Source: Stackebrandtia nassauensis DSM 44728 (lineage in GTDB: Bacteria; Actinomycetota; Actinomycetes; Mycobacteriales; Micromonosporaceae). From it: DNA of 64,000 nucleotides. Each line of letters begins with the position of its first letter. Within the stretch, counting starts at the first letter, position 1. This document shows, in pieces, positions 33,709 to 43,090 of the stretch. The notes below the pieces were generated by a model. It saw nothing but the letters and a program-made list of their open reading frames with translations. It was not told the origin of the DNA and did not search any database. Location: the NCBI RefSeq assembly GCF_000024545.1, contig NC_013947.1, positions 5,270,001 through 5,334,000 of the forward strand, given 5' to 3'. The translations under genes and the position numbers were made by a program.

Positions 33709-34246
33709 GATGATCGCTTGTGGGCCTAACGGATGACCCACTCGGGTTTATGGATAAACGTCCGCGGGACGCTTTCTTAGCGGATTTCTTCGCGGCCGTC
33801 TTCTTAGTGGCACCCACCCGTTTGGTCACGGACTTGGCCGCCTTAGAGGCGGTGCGGACAGTTTTCTTGGCCGCGGCCTTGCGAGTGGTCGACTTCTTCG
33901 CCGGAGCCGTCTGCTTGGCCGTCGTCTTGCGGGCCGTCGACTTCTTACCGGTAGACCGCTTGGGCATCTTCTTCTCGCCGGTCACCAGCTCCTTGAAGCC
34001 CTGACCGGGACGGAACGCGGGCACGACGGTTTTCTTGACCCGCACAGCCTCACCGGTGCGCGGGTTCCGTGCCATGCGCGCGGCGCGCTGGCGCTTTTCG
34101 AAGACGCCGAATCCGGCGAAGGAGACCTTTTCCCCTTTGGAGACCGCCCGCTGGATTTCCTCCAGCATCGCGTCGAGTGCTTTGAGAGCCGTCTTCCGGT
34201 CTCCGAGGTGCTCGACGAGCGCGTCGATGAACTCAGCCTTATTCAC
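33689..34246 (-). CDS. HU-type nucleoid protein with Lys/Ala-rich tail
   Basis: 185 aa. Residues 1-90 form a normal HU fold (VSFAGFGVFEKRQRAARMAR at 41-60, then RNPRTGE for the DNA-binding arm). Residues 91-163 are a histone H1-like tail with KKSTARKTT, KKSTTRKAAAKK and KKTAAKKSAKK repeats, as in mycobacterial HupB and Streptomyces HupS. The final 20 residues (SINPSGSSVRPTSDHQKRGV) lose this character, and the last nine are encoded by the stem of the mraY terminator. GTG 34246 follows GGAGGG. It sits next to leuD, as in mycobacteria. Confidence 0.93.
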   Translation of the reverse strand: MNKAEFIDALVEHLGDRKTALKALDAMLEEIQRAVSKGEKVSFAGFGVFEKRQRAARMARNPRTGEAVRVKKTVVPAFRPGQGFKELVTGEKKMPKRSTGKKSTARKTTAKQTAPAKKSTTRKAAAKKTVRTASKAAKSVTKRVGATKKTAAKKSAKKASRGRLSINPSGSSVRPTSDHQKRGVA

Positions 34247-34417
34247 GAGATTTTCCCTCCCGACAACATATTTCGAATGGTTCGGATGAACCGTAAACCG
34301 CACGTTATGCCGATTCGTGCGCGGGCGCAACCATATCAGAGAGAAAAATCGTTGTGTCGCAAAGAAATTTCTTCGGCCACGCCTGAGGATCGCCGCCGAG
34401 TCAACAAATTGGGATGA

Positions 34418-35014
34418 TCACGCCACCGGCAGTGTCCGTGGAAGCCACAACGGACGTTCGGATTCGAAGGCCGTGATGGCCGATTCGTCCCGAAGCGTCA
34501 GATCTATGTCGTCCAATCCCTCCAGCAATCGCCACCGACTGTGATCGTCGAGGTCGAATTTCCATACCTGTTGCCCGGCAATGACTTCCCGGCGCTCCAG
34601 ATCGACCGTGACCTCTATGGAGGGGTCCGCCTCGACGGCGTCCCACAGCCATTCGACGGCGGATGTGTCCAACTCGACAGGCAACAGCCCTCCCTTGAGG
34701 GCGTTGCCGCGGAAGATGTCGCCGAAACGAGGCGCGATGACCGCGCGGAAACCGTGGTCCTGCAACGCCCACACGGCGTGTTCCCGCGAGGATCCGGTGC
34801 CGAATTCGGTTCCCGTCACCAGGATGGTGGATTCCGCATATGCATCCCGATTGAGAACGAAATCGGGATCGCCACGCCACGAGGCGAACAGGCCGTCGGC
34901 GAAGCCGGTGCGCGTCACCCGCTTGAGGTAACTGGCCGGGATGATCTGGTCGGTATCCACGTTGGAGCGGCGCAGCGGCAGGGCGCGGCCGGTATGGACG
35001 GTGAAGCTCTGCAT
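34418..35014 (-). CDS. leuD: 3-isopropylmalate dehydratase small subunit
   Basis: 198 aa, normal length. It forms the swivelling small subunit of isopropylmalate isomerase in leucine synthesis. [32 protein letters not shown] and [17 protein letters not shown] with the substrate-binding loop are all conserved. It lies 15 bp downstream of leuC in one operon. Confidence 0.97.
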   Translation of the reverse strand: MQSFTVHTGRALPLRRSNVDTDQIIPASYLKRVTRTGFADGLFASWRGDPDFVLNRDAYAESTILVTGTEFGTGSSREHAVWALQDHGFRAVIAPRFGDIFRGNALKGGLLPVELDTSAVEWLWDAVEADPSIEVTVDLERREVIAGQQVWKFDLDDHSRWRLLEGLDDIDLTLRDESAITAFESERPLWLPRTLPVA

Positions 35015-35029
35015 CGGTCGGGTTCTCCT

Positions 35030-36442
35030 TTACTGGGCCAGGGCGGCGGGCGCGGTGAGGCGTCCGGTGACGGCGGAAGCGGCGGCCACGGACGGCGAGA
35101 CGAGGTGAGTTCGGCCACCCTTGCCTTGGCGGCCTTCGAAGTTGCGGTTCGAGGTCGACGCCGAGCGGGCGCCGGGCGCCAGCTGGTCGGGGTTCATGCC
35201 CAGGCACATCGAGCAGCCCGCGAACCGCCACTCGGCTCCCGCGTCGGTGAACACCTCGTGCAGCCCTTCGGTTTCGGCCTGGGCCCGCACCCGGGCCGAG
35301 CCCGGCACCACGAGCATGCGCACGTTGTCGGCGACCTTCTTTCCCTTGAGCACCTCGGCGGCGGCCCGCAGGTCCTCGATGCGGCCGTTGGTGCAGGAGC
35401 CGACGAACACGACGTCCACCCCGATGTCGGTCATCGGCGTGCCCGGCGTCAGGTCCATGTAGTCCAGTGCGCTGCGCGCGGCGGCGGCCTGGCTGGGATC
35501 GTCGAAGTCGTCGGGGGACGGGACACTGGCCGACAGCGGCACGCCCTGGCCGGGGTTGGTGCCCCAGGTGACGAACGGACTCAGACTGGCGGCGTCGACG
35601 TGGATCTCCTTGTCGAAGACCGCGCCGTCGTCGGTCGGCAATTGGCACCAAGCGGCCACCGCCGCGTCCCATTCCTCTCCCTTGGGCGCGTGCGGACGAT
35701 CCCGCAGATACGCGAAGGTGGTCTCGTCTGGCGCGATCATGCCCGCCTTGGCGCCCCACTCGATCGACATGTTGCACACCGTCATGCGCGCCTCCATCGA
35801 CAGCGACCGGATGGCCGAGCCCCGGTACTCGACGATGTGGCCGCGTCCGCCGCCGGTGCCGACCTTCGCGATGATCGCCAGGATCAGGTCCTTGGCGCTG
35901 ACGCCCTCGGGCAGCTCGCCGTCCACTGTCACCGCCATGGTCTTGGGACGGGTCTGCGGCAGCGTCTGGGTGGCCAGCACGTGCTCCACCTCGCTGGTGC
36001 CGATCCCGAACGCCAGCGCGCCGAAGGCCCCGTGGGTACTGGTGTGGGAATCACCACAAACAACCGTGGTGCCCGGCTGGGTGAGGCCCAGCTGCGGGCC
36101 GACGACGTGCACGACGCCCTGTTCGGCGTCGCCCAGCGGATGCAGCCGGACGCCGAACTCCTCGCAGTTGCGGCGCAGCGCCTCGATCTGAGTGCGCGAC
36201 ACGGGGTCGGAGATGGTCAGCAGATTGTCGGTCGGCGTGTTGTGATCTTCGGTGGCGATGGTCAGATCGGGACGGCGCACCTTGCGCCCGGACTGCCGCA
36301 GTCCGTCGAAGGCCTGCGGGCTGGTGACTTCGTGCAACAGGTGCAGGTCGATATAGAGAAGGTCCGGTTCACCGGCGCGTTCACGCACCGTGTGGGCGTT
36401 CCACACCTTCTCCGCCATCGTCAGCGGCACCTTGTTTGTCAT
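35030..36442 (-). CDS. leuC: 3-isopropylmalate dehydratase large subunit
   Basis: 470 aa. It carries the [4Fe-4S] cluster for isomerising 2- to 3-isopropylmalate. Cluster cysteines are in FVGSCTNGR and [26 protein letters not shown] and [19 protein letters not shown] are also intact. It is divergent from the IclR-type regulator with a 49-bp gap, matching the usual NdgR-leuC arrangement in actinobacteria, so leucine-linked control is likely. Confidence 0.97.
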   Translation of the reverse strand: MTNKVPLTMAEKVWNAHTVRERAGEPDLLYIDLHLLHEVTSPQAFDGLRQSGRKVRRPDLTIATEDHNTPTDNLLTISDPVSRTQIEALRRNCEEFGVRLHPLGDAEQGVVHVVGPQLGLTQPGTTVVCGDSHTSTHGAFGALAFGIGTSEVEHVLATQTLPQTRPKTMAVTVDGELPEGVSAKDLILAIIAKVGTGGGRGHIVEYRGSAIRSLSMEARMTVCNMSIEWGAKAGMIAPDETTFAYLRDRPHAPKGEEWDAAVAAWCQLPTDDGAVFDKEIHVDAASLSPFVTWGTNPGQGVPLSASVPSPDDFDDPSQAAAARSALDYMDLTPGTPMTDIGVDVVFVGSCTNGRIEDLRAAAEVLKGKKVADNVRMLVVPGSARVRAQAETEGLHEVFTDAGAEWRFAGCSMCLGMNPDQLAPGARSASTSNRNFEGRQGKGGRTHLVSPSVAAASAVTGRLTAPAALAQ

Positions 36443-36491
36443 GGGTCACCCTTCCTGGACGTCCCGAATATTGGGAGGTACATTTCAGCTC

Positions 36492-37190
36492 ATGGGAAAC
36501 AGTATCAGTGGTGTCGGCGTACTCGACAAGGCCGTGTTGATCCTCACCTCCTGTGCCGAGGGCGCCAGCCTGGCCGAACTCGTCGACAAATCCGGGCTGC
36601 CCAGGGCCACCGCCCACCGGCTCGCGCAGGCCCTCGAGGCCCACCGCATGCTGGTGCGCGACCACGAGAACCGCTGGCGTCCGGGCCCGCGACTGGGCGA
36701 GTTGGCCAACACCACTCCCGACGTCCTGTTGCAGGCCGCCGAACCGATACTCAAACTGCTGCGCGACCAGACCGGCGAGAGCGCCCAGCTTTACCGGCGC
36801 CGCGCCGACGAGCGCATCTGCTGCGCCGCCGCCGAACGACACAGTGGACTACGCGACACGGTCCCGGTCGGGGCGGTCCTGCCCATGTCGGCCGGTTCCG
36901 GAGCCCAGGTCCTGCTCGCGTGGGAACCCCCCGAGGCCGTGCTGCCGCTGCTTCCCAAGTGCCGCTTCACCGCCCAGACCCTCACCGAGGTCCGCCGCCG
37001 CGGCTACGCCCAAAGCGTCGCCGAACGCGAGGCGGGCGTCGCCTCGGTCTCGGCCCCGGTCCGCGACCGCACCGGCCGCGTCGTCGCGGCCATCTCGGTG
37101 TCGGGCCCCATCGAACGCCTGGGCCGCCGCCCCGGCGACCGGCTCGCGATGGCCGTCATCCGCGCCGGCCAACGACTGTCGGGGCATTAG
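36492..37190 (+). CDS. ndgR: IclR-family regulator (NdgR/LtbR-like)
   Basis: 232 aa. It has an N-terminal winged helix (DKAVLILTSCAEGASLAELV and SGLPRATAHRLAQALEAHRM) and a C-terminal GAF-like effector domain with GAVLPMSAGSGAQVLLAW and SAPVRDRTGRVVAAISVSGP. Its position next to leuCD and its length match NdgR of Streptomyces and LtbR of Corynebacterium, which control leucine and related amino-acid genes. ATG 36492 has no strong ribosome site. The stop overlaps that of the convergent glcF by a few bases. Confidence 0.88.
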   Translation: MGNSISGVGVLDKAVLILTSCAEGASLAELVDKSGLPRATAHRLAQALEAHRMLVRDHENRWRPGPRLGELANTTPDVLLQAAEPILKLLRDQTGESAQLYRRRADERICCAAAERHSGLRDTVPVGAVLPMSAGSGAQVLLAWEPPEAVLPLLPKCRFTAQTLTEVRRRGYAQSVAEREAGVASVSAPVRDRTGRVVAAISVSGPIERLGRRPGDRLAMAVIRAGQRLSGH

Positions 37191-38467
37191 CCTCGATCGA
37201 GCAGTTTCGCGGGATCGTCGCCACGGATCGCCGCGTCGAGGACTTCGACGATGTGCGCCACCGGCAGTGACTCGCCGCGTCGTGTGACGGCGGCGGCGAT
37301 CTGCATGGCGCAGCCGGGATTGGCCGAGACCAGCAGTTCCGCGTTCGTGTCCAGGACGTTGGCGGCCTTGCGGTCGCCCAGTTCGGACGCGGCTTTCGGT
37401 TGCAGGATGTTGTAGACACCGGCCGAACCGCAGCAGATCTCGGCGTCGGCGATCTCGCGTACGTCGAGCCCGGGTATGCCGCGCAACAGTTCGCGCGGTT
37501 GTGCCCGCACCCGTTGGGCGTGGGCCAGATGGCAGGCGTCGTGGTAGGCGACGGTGAGGTTCAGTGCGTGTCGTGGCCCGCGCGGCCCCAGTTCGGCCAG
37601 GTACTGGCTGACGTCGCGGACCTTCGCGACGAAGTCGCGGGCCCGTCGTTCCCAGTTGGGGTCGTCGGCGAACAGTTCGTCGTACTCCTTCATCGCCGAG
37701 CCGCAACCGGCCGCGTTGACGACGATCGTGTCGACCCCGGCGGCCTCGAACGCCTCGATCGTGGCCTTGGCGAAGTTCGTCGCCTCGGCTCGCCGTCCAG
37801 TGTGCAGGGACAACGCCCCGCAGCAGCCCTGCCCCGGTGGGATCACCACCTCGCAGCCCTCGGCCGCCAGCACCCGCGCGGTGGCGGCGTTGACCTGCGG
37901 GAAGAACTCGCCCTGGACGCAGCCGGTGAGCATGCCGACCGTCGCCCGTTTGTCGCCCGACGCCGCGATCCGCTGCGGCAGTCGGGGACGCGCACCCGCG
38001 CGGGGCGCCAGTGTCGCCATCGTCGCCAGTCGCGGGGCCCGCCGCGACAGCGTCCGGGTCGCGAGCCGGTCCAACCGCAGCCACTGCGCGATCCGCAGCG
38101 GCCACCGCAACAGCCGCAACCGGCGCGGATACGGGAACAGCGCGAAGATCAGCCGCCGCAGCCAGCGCTCCGAAGCGGTGCGCGGATGCTGTTCCTCCAC
38201 CTCGGCGCGTTTGGCGGTGATGAGGACGTCGTAGCGAACCCCCGAGGGACAGGCCGTCACGCAGGCCATGCACCCCAGACACCGGTCCATGTGGTTCACG
38301 GTGGAATCGGTGAGCTCGGCGCCCTCCAGACCCAGTTTCATCAGCTGGATCCGCCCGCGCGGCGAGTCCATCTCCTGTCCCCACAGTTCGTAGGTGGGGC
38401 ACGTCGACAAACAGAAACCACAATGGACGCACGTGTCGGCGAGTCGTTTCAGATCCGGCGCGTCCAT
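37187..38467 (-). CDS. glcF: Glycolate oxidase iron-sulfur subunit
   Basis: 426 aa. Two 4Fe-4S motifs (Cys 13, 16, 19, 23 and Cys 63, 66, 69, 73) are followed by two CCG domains (YHDACHLAHAQ, and CCGSAGVYNILQP near the end) that bind further cofactor. It passes electrons from the flavin subunits to the quinone pool at the membrane. It is the last gene of aceB-glcD-glcE-glcF, 7 bp downstream of glcE. Confidence 0.93.
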   Translation of the reverse strand: MDAPDLKRLADTCVHCGFCLSTCPTYELWGQEMDSPRGRIQLMKLGLEGAELTDSTVNHMDRCLGCMACVTACPSGVRYDVLITAKRAEVEEQHPRTASERWLRRLIFALFPYPRRLRLLRWPLRIAQWLRLDRLATRTLSRRAPRLATMATLAPRAGARPRLPQRIAASGDKRATVGMLTGCVQGEFFPQVNAATARVLAAEGCEVVIPPGQGCCGALSLHTGRRAEATNFAKATIEAFEAAGVDTIVVNAAGCGSAMKEYDELFADDPNWERRARDFVAKVRDVSQYLAELGPRGPRHALNLTVAYHDACHLAHAQRVRAQPRELLRGIPGLDVREIADAEICCGSAGVYNILQPKAASELGDRKAANVLDTNAELLVSANPGCAMQIAAAVTRRGESLPVAHIVEVLDAAIRGDDPAKLLDRG

Positions 38468-38474
38468 CCTGGGT

Positions 38475-39827
38475 TCACAGCCTTCCGACGAAGCGGCCCG
38501 GACTGAGCCGGTGCCTGGGGTCGAACTCGTTCTTGACGCGGCGCATCAGATCCAGCGCCCCGTCGTCGACCGGCCCCCACATGTCGACGCGCTGGCGCAC
38601 CGCGTCCGGCGCGTGCACCACGACGGTGCTGCCGTCGCGGCCGCGGACCCGGTCGCGCAGCGCCGCCACGAAGGAGGCCACCGTTCCGGGTTCGGCCTCC
38701 GGCGGAATCGCCGTGTGGATGACGCCCACGGCGCTGCCGCGCGCCGGTACGTCGAGGTCGTTGGCGCGGGCGGCCTGCGCGACCGCCTCCATCGCGGCCG
38801 GGAGCGCGGCGGGCGGCACCGTGACCGCCACCAGGGTTCCGTGTGGACTGTCGGGCCAGGATCCGTGCCACACCAGCGGCTCGGTGGCCGCGCCGCCGGG
38901 GTCGGGTTCGGCCACGACCTCGCTGTCGGCACCGGCCGCGACGTGTTCGGCGTGCCCGTTGACGGGATTGACCATGACCTTGCCGTCCACGGCGGCCGCG
39001 GCCCGCACGGCGCGCGCGGCGACTCCCTCGGCGGTGCCCTCGAAGCTGGCCGCCACGGTGATCGGCGCGGTGACGCCGGGCCGGTCCATGTCCACGGTGG
39101 TCGGTACCTGCTGCGAGTCGATCAGCGCCGAGGCGTGCCGGGCGGCACCGGCCGGATCGGCGGTGGTGACCGCGACCCAGGCCGTCGCCTCGGGCAGCGG
39201 GTGCAGCCGGAAGATCGCCGAGGTGACCACGCCCAGGGTTCCGAAGGAACCGGTCAACAGCTTGCCGAGGTCGTAACCGGCGACGTTCTTGACGACCCGG
39301 CCACCGGCGCGGGCCACGACGCCGTCGGCGCGCACCATCGTCACGCCCAGCAGCAGATCCCGGACCGCCCCATAGGACAGTCGCAGCGGCCCGGCGTGGC
39401 CGGTGGCGATGAGGCCGCCGACGGTGCCGACCGCGTGGGTGTCGTCGTCGTAGCGGGGGACGTCGACGGCCAGCCGCTGTCCCGCCACCGCCAGCGTCTC
39501 GGACAGCCGGTCCAGCCGGCAACCGGCCTCGACCTCCACCACCATGTCGCCGTCGGCGTGGTCGATGACCCGGTCGAACCGGCTCATGTCCAGGATCAGT
39601 TCGCAGCCGCGCGGCGTCGGGCCCCAGTGCAGTTTGGTTCCGGCCCCGCGCGGCGTCACCGACAGCCCGCACTCGTCGGCCACCCGCAACAGCGCCGCCA
39701 CGTCCCCCTCCGAACCGGGTGCCGCCACATAGGACGGCACGAGGCCGCACACCGCGTCCTCGCTGGTCCCCAGCGTCACCCGGCCGTCGCAGGCCTCGGC
39801 GAGTCGGTCGAAGATCTCCGTCGTCAC
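38475..39827 (-). CDS. glcE: Glycolate oxidase FAD-binding subunit
   Basis: 450 aa. An FAD-binding type 4 (PCMH) domain contains GLSVTPRGAGTKLHWGPTPR, the pyrophosphate-binding loop, and TVGGLIATGHAGPLRLSYGA. The C-terminal part ends with FDPRHRLSPGRFVG, typical of glycolate/lactate oxidase subunits. It starts with GTG 39827, overlapping the glcD stop (GTGA). It is longer than the about 350-aa E. coli GlcE. Confidence 0.92.
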   Translation of the reverse strand: MTTEIFDRLAEACDGRVTLGTSEDAVCGLVPSYVAAPGSEGDVAALLRVADECGLSVTPRGAGTKLHWGPTPRGCELILDMSRFDRVIDHADGDMVVEVEAGCRLDRLSETLAVAGQRLAVDVPRYDDDTHAVGTVGGLIATGHAGPLRLSYGAVRDLLLGVTMVRADGVVARAGGRVVKNVAGYDLGKLLTGSFGTLGVVTSAIFRLHPLPEATAWVAVTTADPAGAARHASALIDSQQVPTTVDMDRPGVTAPITVAASFEGTAEGVAARAVRAAAAVDGKVMVNPVNGHAEHVAAGADSEVVAEPDPGGAATEPLVWHGSWPDSPHGTLVAVTVPPAALPAAMEAVAQAARANDLDVPARGSAVGVIHTAIPPEAEPGTVASFVAALRDRVRGRDGSTVVVHAPDAVRQRVDMWGPVDDGALDLMRRVKNEFDPRHRLSPGRFVGRL

Positions 39828-41275
39828 AGCAATTCCGCCTTCCCGGATTCGGCAAGCGGATGCACGCCCTTGCGGTGACCTGGCCGTTCGCCGCACAAGC
39901 GCGGCGTCGGGAACACCTTCCCCGGGTTGCACAAGCCGCCCGGGTCGAAGGCGCAGCGCAGCAGTTGCATCGTGTCCAGGTCCGCGTCGGAGAACATCCG
40001 CGGCATATACCGGGATTTGTCTACCCCGATCCCGTGTTCGCCAGTCAGTGATCCGCCGTGCGACAGGCACAGGTCCAGGATCGCGGCCGACACCTCCTCG
40101 GCGCGTTCGGTCTCACCGGCGACCTTGTCGTCGTACATGACCAGCGGATGCAGGTTGCCGTCCCCGGCGTGGAAGACGTTGGCCACGGCGATACCGCTGT
40201 CGCGCGACAGCGTCTCGATCCGGCTCAGCACGGCGGGCAGCGCGGTGCGCGGCACGACTCCATCCTGGACGATGTACGAGGGCGAGGTGTGCCCGATGGC
40301 CGCGAACGCGGACTTGCGGCCCTTCCAGATCGCGGCCCGTTCGGTGTCGTCGGCGGCGACGCGGATGTCGAAGGCCTCGGCGGCGAGGGTGCGCACCTGG
40401 TCCAGCTGCGCGGCGACCTCGGCGGCCGGTCCGTCCACCTCGACGATCAGCACCGCGGCGGCCCCGGGCGGGTAACCGCAGGCCACCGCCGCCTCGACGG
40501 CGGCGATCGCGGTCGCGTCCATCATCTCGATCGCGGCCGGGATGATGCCCGCCGCGATGATCGCCGACACGCAGGCCCCGGCGGCGTCGATGGAGTCGAA
40601 GGCCGCCAACAGGGTCGCCACGTCCTCGGGCGCCCGCAACAGCCGCACCGTCACCTCGGTGGCGATGCCGAGCGTGCCCTCCGAACCCACGAACGCGCCC
40701 ACCAGGTCATAGCCGGGGTACTGCACCGCGGGCCCACCGAGCCGCACCAACTCCCCCTGCGGGGTCACGATCTCCAGGCCCAGGACGTGGTTGACGGTGA
40801 ACCCGTACTTCAGGCAGTGCGCGCCGCCGGAGTTCTCGGCGACGTTGCCGCCGATCGAGCAGATCTGCTGGCTGGACGGGTCGGGAGCGTAGTAGTACCC
40901 GGACGGGGAGGCCGCCCGCGTCACCGCGAGGTTCACCACCCCGGGTTCGACGACGGCGATCCGGTTGGCGACGTCGACGCCGAGAACGCGCCGCATCCGG
41001 GAGGTGACGATGAGAACCCCGTCGGCGCGCGGCAGCGCCCCGCCCGACAGGCCGGTGCCCGAACCGCGCGCGACGTACGGGACCCCTTCGGCGACACAGG
41101 TCCTCACGATCCGGGCGACCTGGTCGGCGCTGGTCGGCAGCACCACGATGCCCGGCACGGCCGCGTGCGAGGTCAGGCCGTCGCACTCGTAGGTGCGCAG
41201 CTCCTGGTGATCGGTGATGACGGCGTCCGCGCCGACGATCTCACGAAACGCCGGAGCCAGCCCCGTCACGTCCAT
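39824..41275 (-). CDS. glcD: Glycolate oxidase FAD-linked subunit
   Basis: 483 aa. It oxidises glycolate (possibly also D-lactate) to glyoxylate. The PCMH-type FAD fold has VPYVARGSGTGLSGGALP, ICSIGGNVAENSGGAHCLKY and FVGSEGTLGIATEVTVRLL. The C-terminal cap ends HGGSLTGEHGIGVDKSRYM, with the conserved active-site histidine pair. ATG 41275 follows GGAGG. It is the second gene of the aceB operon, 17 bp after aceB. Confidence 0.94.
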   Translation of the reverse strand: MDVTGLAPAFREIVGADAVITDHQELRTYECDGLTSHAAVPGIVVLPTSADQVARIVRTCVAEGVPYVARGSGTGLSGGALPRADGVLIVTSRMRRVLGVDVANRIAVVEPGVVNLAVTRAASPSGYYYAPDPSSQQICSIGGNVAENSGGAHCLKYGFTVNHVLGLEIVTPQGELVRLGGPAVQYPGYDLVGAFVGSEGTLGIATEVTVRLLRAPEDVATLLAAFDSIDAAGACVSAIIAAGIIPAAIEMMDATAIAAVEAAVACGYPPGAAAVLIVEVDGPAAEVAAQLDQVRTLAAEAFDIRVAADDTERAAIWKGRKSAFAAIGHTSPSYIVQDGVVPRTALPAVLSRIETLSRDSGIAVANVFHAGDGNLHPLVMYDDKVAGETERAEEVSAAILDLCLSHGGSLTGEHGIGVDKSRYMPRMFSDADLDTMQLLRCAFDPGGLCNPGKVFPTPRLCGERPGHRKGVHPLAESGKAELL

Positions 41276-41292
41276 TGTCGATCACCTCCGGG

Positions 41293-42888
41293 TCAGGGCA
41301 TCTCCTCGTACGCGGGGAGCGTCAGGAACTCGGCGTAGTCGTCGTCGAGCGCCACCGCGCGGAAAAGTCGCGTCGCCTGTTCCAGCCGGTCGGCGTCGAC
41401 ACCGGGTTCGGCGGCGATGGTCTTGAGTTCCTCGGCGATGATGCCCTCGACGAGCTCGGCGTCCACCGTCGCGCCGTCGGCGAGCGTGACGCCGTTGTGC
41501 ACCCACTGCCACACCTGCGAGCGCGAGATCTCGGCGGTGGCGGCGTCCTCCATCAGGTTGAAGATCGCGACCGCGCCGGTGCCGCCCAGCCAGGCCGTCA
41601 GGTACCGCAGCGCGACGGTGATGTCGTTGCGCAGCCCCTCGCGGGTGATCTGGTTCGGGTCGGCGTCCACCGCGAGCAGGTCGGCGGCGGTCACCGAGAC
41701 CTCCTCGCGCAACCGGTTGAGCTGGTTGGCGTTCTCGCCGAGCGCCTTGTCGAACTCCTCCCGGCAGATCGGCACCAGGTCGGGGTGCGCGACCCAGGAG
41801 CCGTCGAAGCCGTCGCCGGACTCGCGCGACTTGTCGGCGCGCACCTTGTCCAGCGCGGTGGCGTTGACCTGGGGATCGCGGCGGCTGGGGATGAACGCGG
41901 CCATCCCGCCGATGGCGTGGGCGCCGCGTTTGTGGCAGGTGCGCACCAGCAGTTCGGTGTAGGCGCGCATGAACGGCGCCGTCATCGTCACCGCGTTGCG
42001 CTCCGGCAGCAGGAACTCCGCGCCCCGGGCCCGGAACTTCTTGATGATGCTGAACAGGTAGTCCCAACGCCCCGCGTTGAGCCCGGCCGAATGGTCCCGC
42101 AGCTCGTACAGGATCTCCTCCATCTCGAAGGCCGCCGTGACGGTCTCGATGAGGACGGTGGCGCGGATCGTCCCGCGTGGAATGTCCACAAGCTGCTGCG
42201 CCCGGACGAACACGTCGTTCCACAGCCGCGCCTCGAGGTGGCTCTCCAGTTTCGCCAGGTAGAAGTACGGGCCGTGCCCGCGTTCCAGTTGCCTGCGGGC
42301 GCAGTGGAAGAAGTACAGCCCGAAGTCGACCAGCGAGCCCGACATCCGCTCGCCGTCCACCAGCAGGTGCTTCTCGTCCAGGTGCCAGCCGCGCGGCCGC
42401 ACCACGATCGTTGCCAGCTCCCCGGCGGGCTTGAGCCGGTACTGCTTGCCCCCGGCGTCGAAGTCGATGGTCCGGTCCAGGGCGTCGCGCAGGTTCAGCT
42501 GCCCCGCGACAACGTTTTCCCACAGTGGAGTGTTCGCGTCCTCCAGGTCGGCCAGCCACACCTTGGCACCCGAGTTGAGGGCGTTGACGGTCATCTTGCG
42601 GTCGGTCGGCCCGGTGATCTCGACCCGCCGGTCGACCAGCCCGGGAGCCGGTTCGGCCACCCGCCAGCCGGGGTCGTCGCGCACCGCGGCGGTCTCGGCC
42701 AGGAAGTCCAGCCCGGCCCCGGCGTCGAAGTCGGCCTGCCGCCGGGCTCGCGCGGCCAGCAGCTCGGCGCGCCGTCCGGCGAACTCCCGATGCAGGACGG
42801 CCAGGAAATCCAGGGCCTCCGGACTGAGGATCTCGGCGAACCGCTCGCCCATCTCACCCTTGACCTCGACACCACGCGGCAAACTCAA
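41293..42888 (-). CDS. aceB: Malate synthase A
   Basis: 531 aa, normal length. It condenses glyoxylate with acetyl-CoA to malate. Conserved parts include [35 protein letters not shown], and the active-site strand [20 protein letters not shown]. Being first in the operon with glcDEF, it consumes the glyoxylate made by the oxidase and so channels glycolate into the citric-acid cycle. The start is TTG 42888 after GGAGG. No isocitrate lyase is in the window. Confidence 0.96.
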   Translation of the reverse strand: MSLPRGVEVKGEMGERFAEILSPEALDFLAVLHREFAGRRAELLAARARRQADFDAGAGLDFLAETAAVRDDPGWRVAEPAPGLVDRRVEITGPTDRKMTVNALNSGAKVWLADLEDANTPLWENVVAGQLNLRDALDRTIDFDAGGKQYRLKPAGELATIVVRPRGWHLDEKHLLVDGERMSGSLVDFGLYFFHCARRQLERGHGPYFYLAKLESHLEARLWNDVFVRAQQLVDIPRGTIRATVLIETVTAAFEMEEILYELRDHSAGLNAGRWDYLFSIIKKFRARGAEFLLPERNAVTMTAPFMRAYTELLVRTCHKRGAHAIGGMAAFIPSRRDPQVNATALDKVRADKSRESGDGFDGSWVAHPDLVPICREEFDKALGENANQLNRLREEVSVTAADLLAVDADPNQITREGLRNDITVALRYLTAWLGGTGAVAIFNLMEDAATAEISRSQVWQWVHNGVTLADGATVDAELVEGIIAEELKTIAAEPGVDADRLEQATRLFRAVALDDDYAEFLTLPAYEEMP

Positions 42889-43090
42889 CGACGACTACCT
42901 CCGGTAACGGGACGATCATTCGACAATGGCCCACCCTAGCCCCGCCGCGCGGGACCGGTCAATGAGCTAAAGCGACGGACACTCCCGGAGTCCATTCACA
43001 CTGAGCACTCAACTGCACAAATATGCGGCCTGCGTCTCAGGATTGTCTCAGTGGTGGCAAAAAGCAAGCAAACCGTACTAGCTTGATTCC

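Noticed and set aside
34541-37270. A 909-codon open frame on the plus strand opposite leuD, leuC and beside the IclR gene
   Set aside because: It is the antisense of leuCD; its composition (His/Arg/Gly-rich, no family pattern) is a by-product of G/C-ending codons in the real genes.
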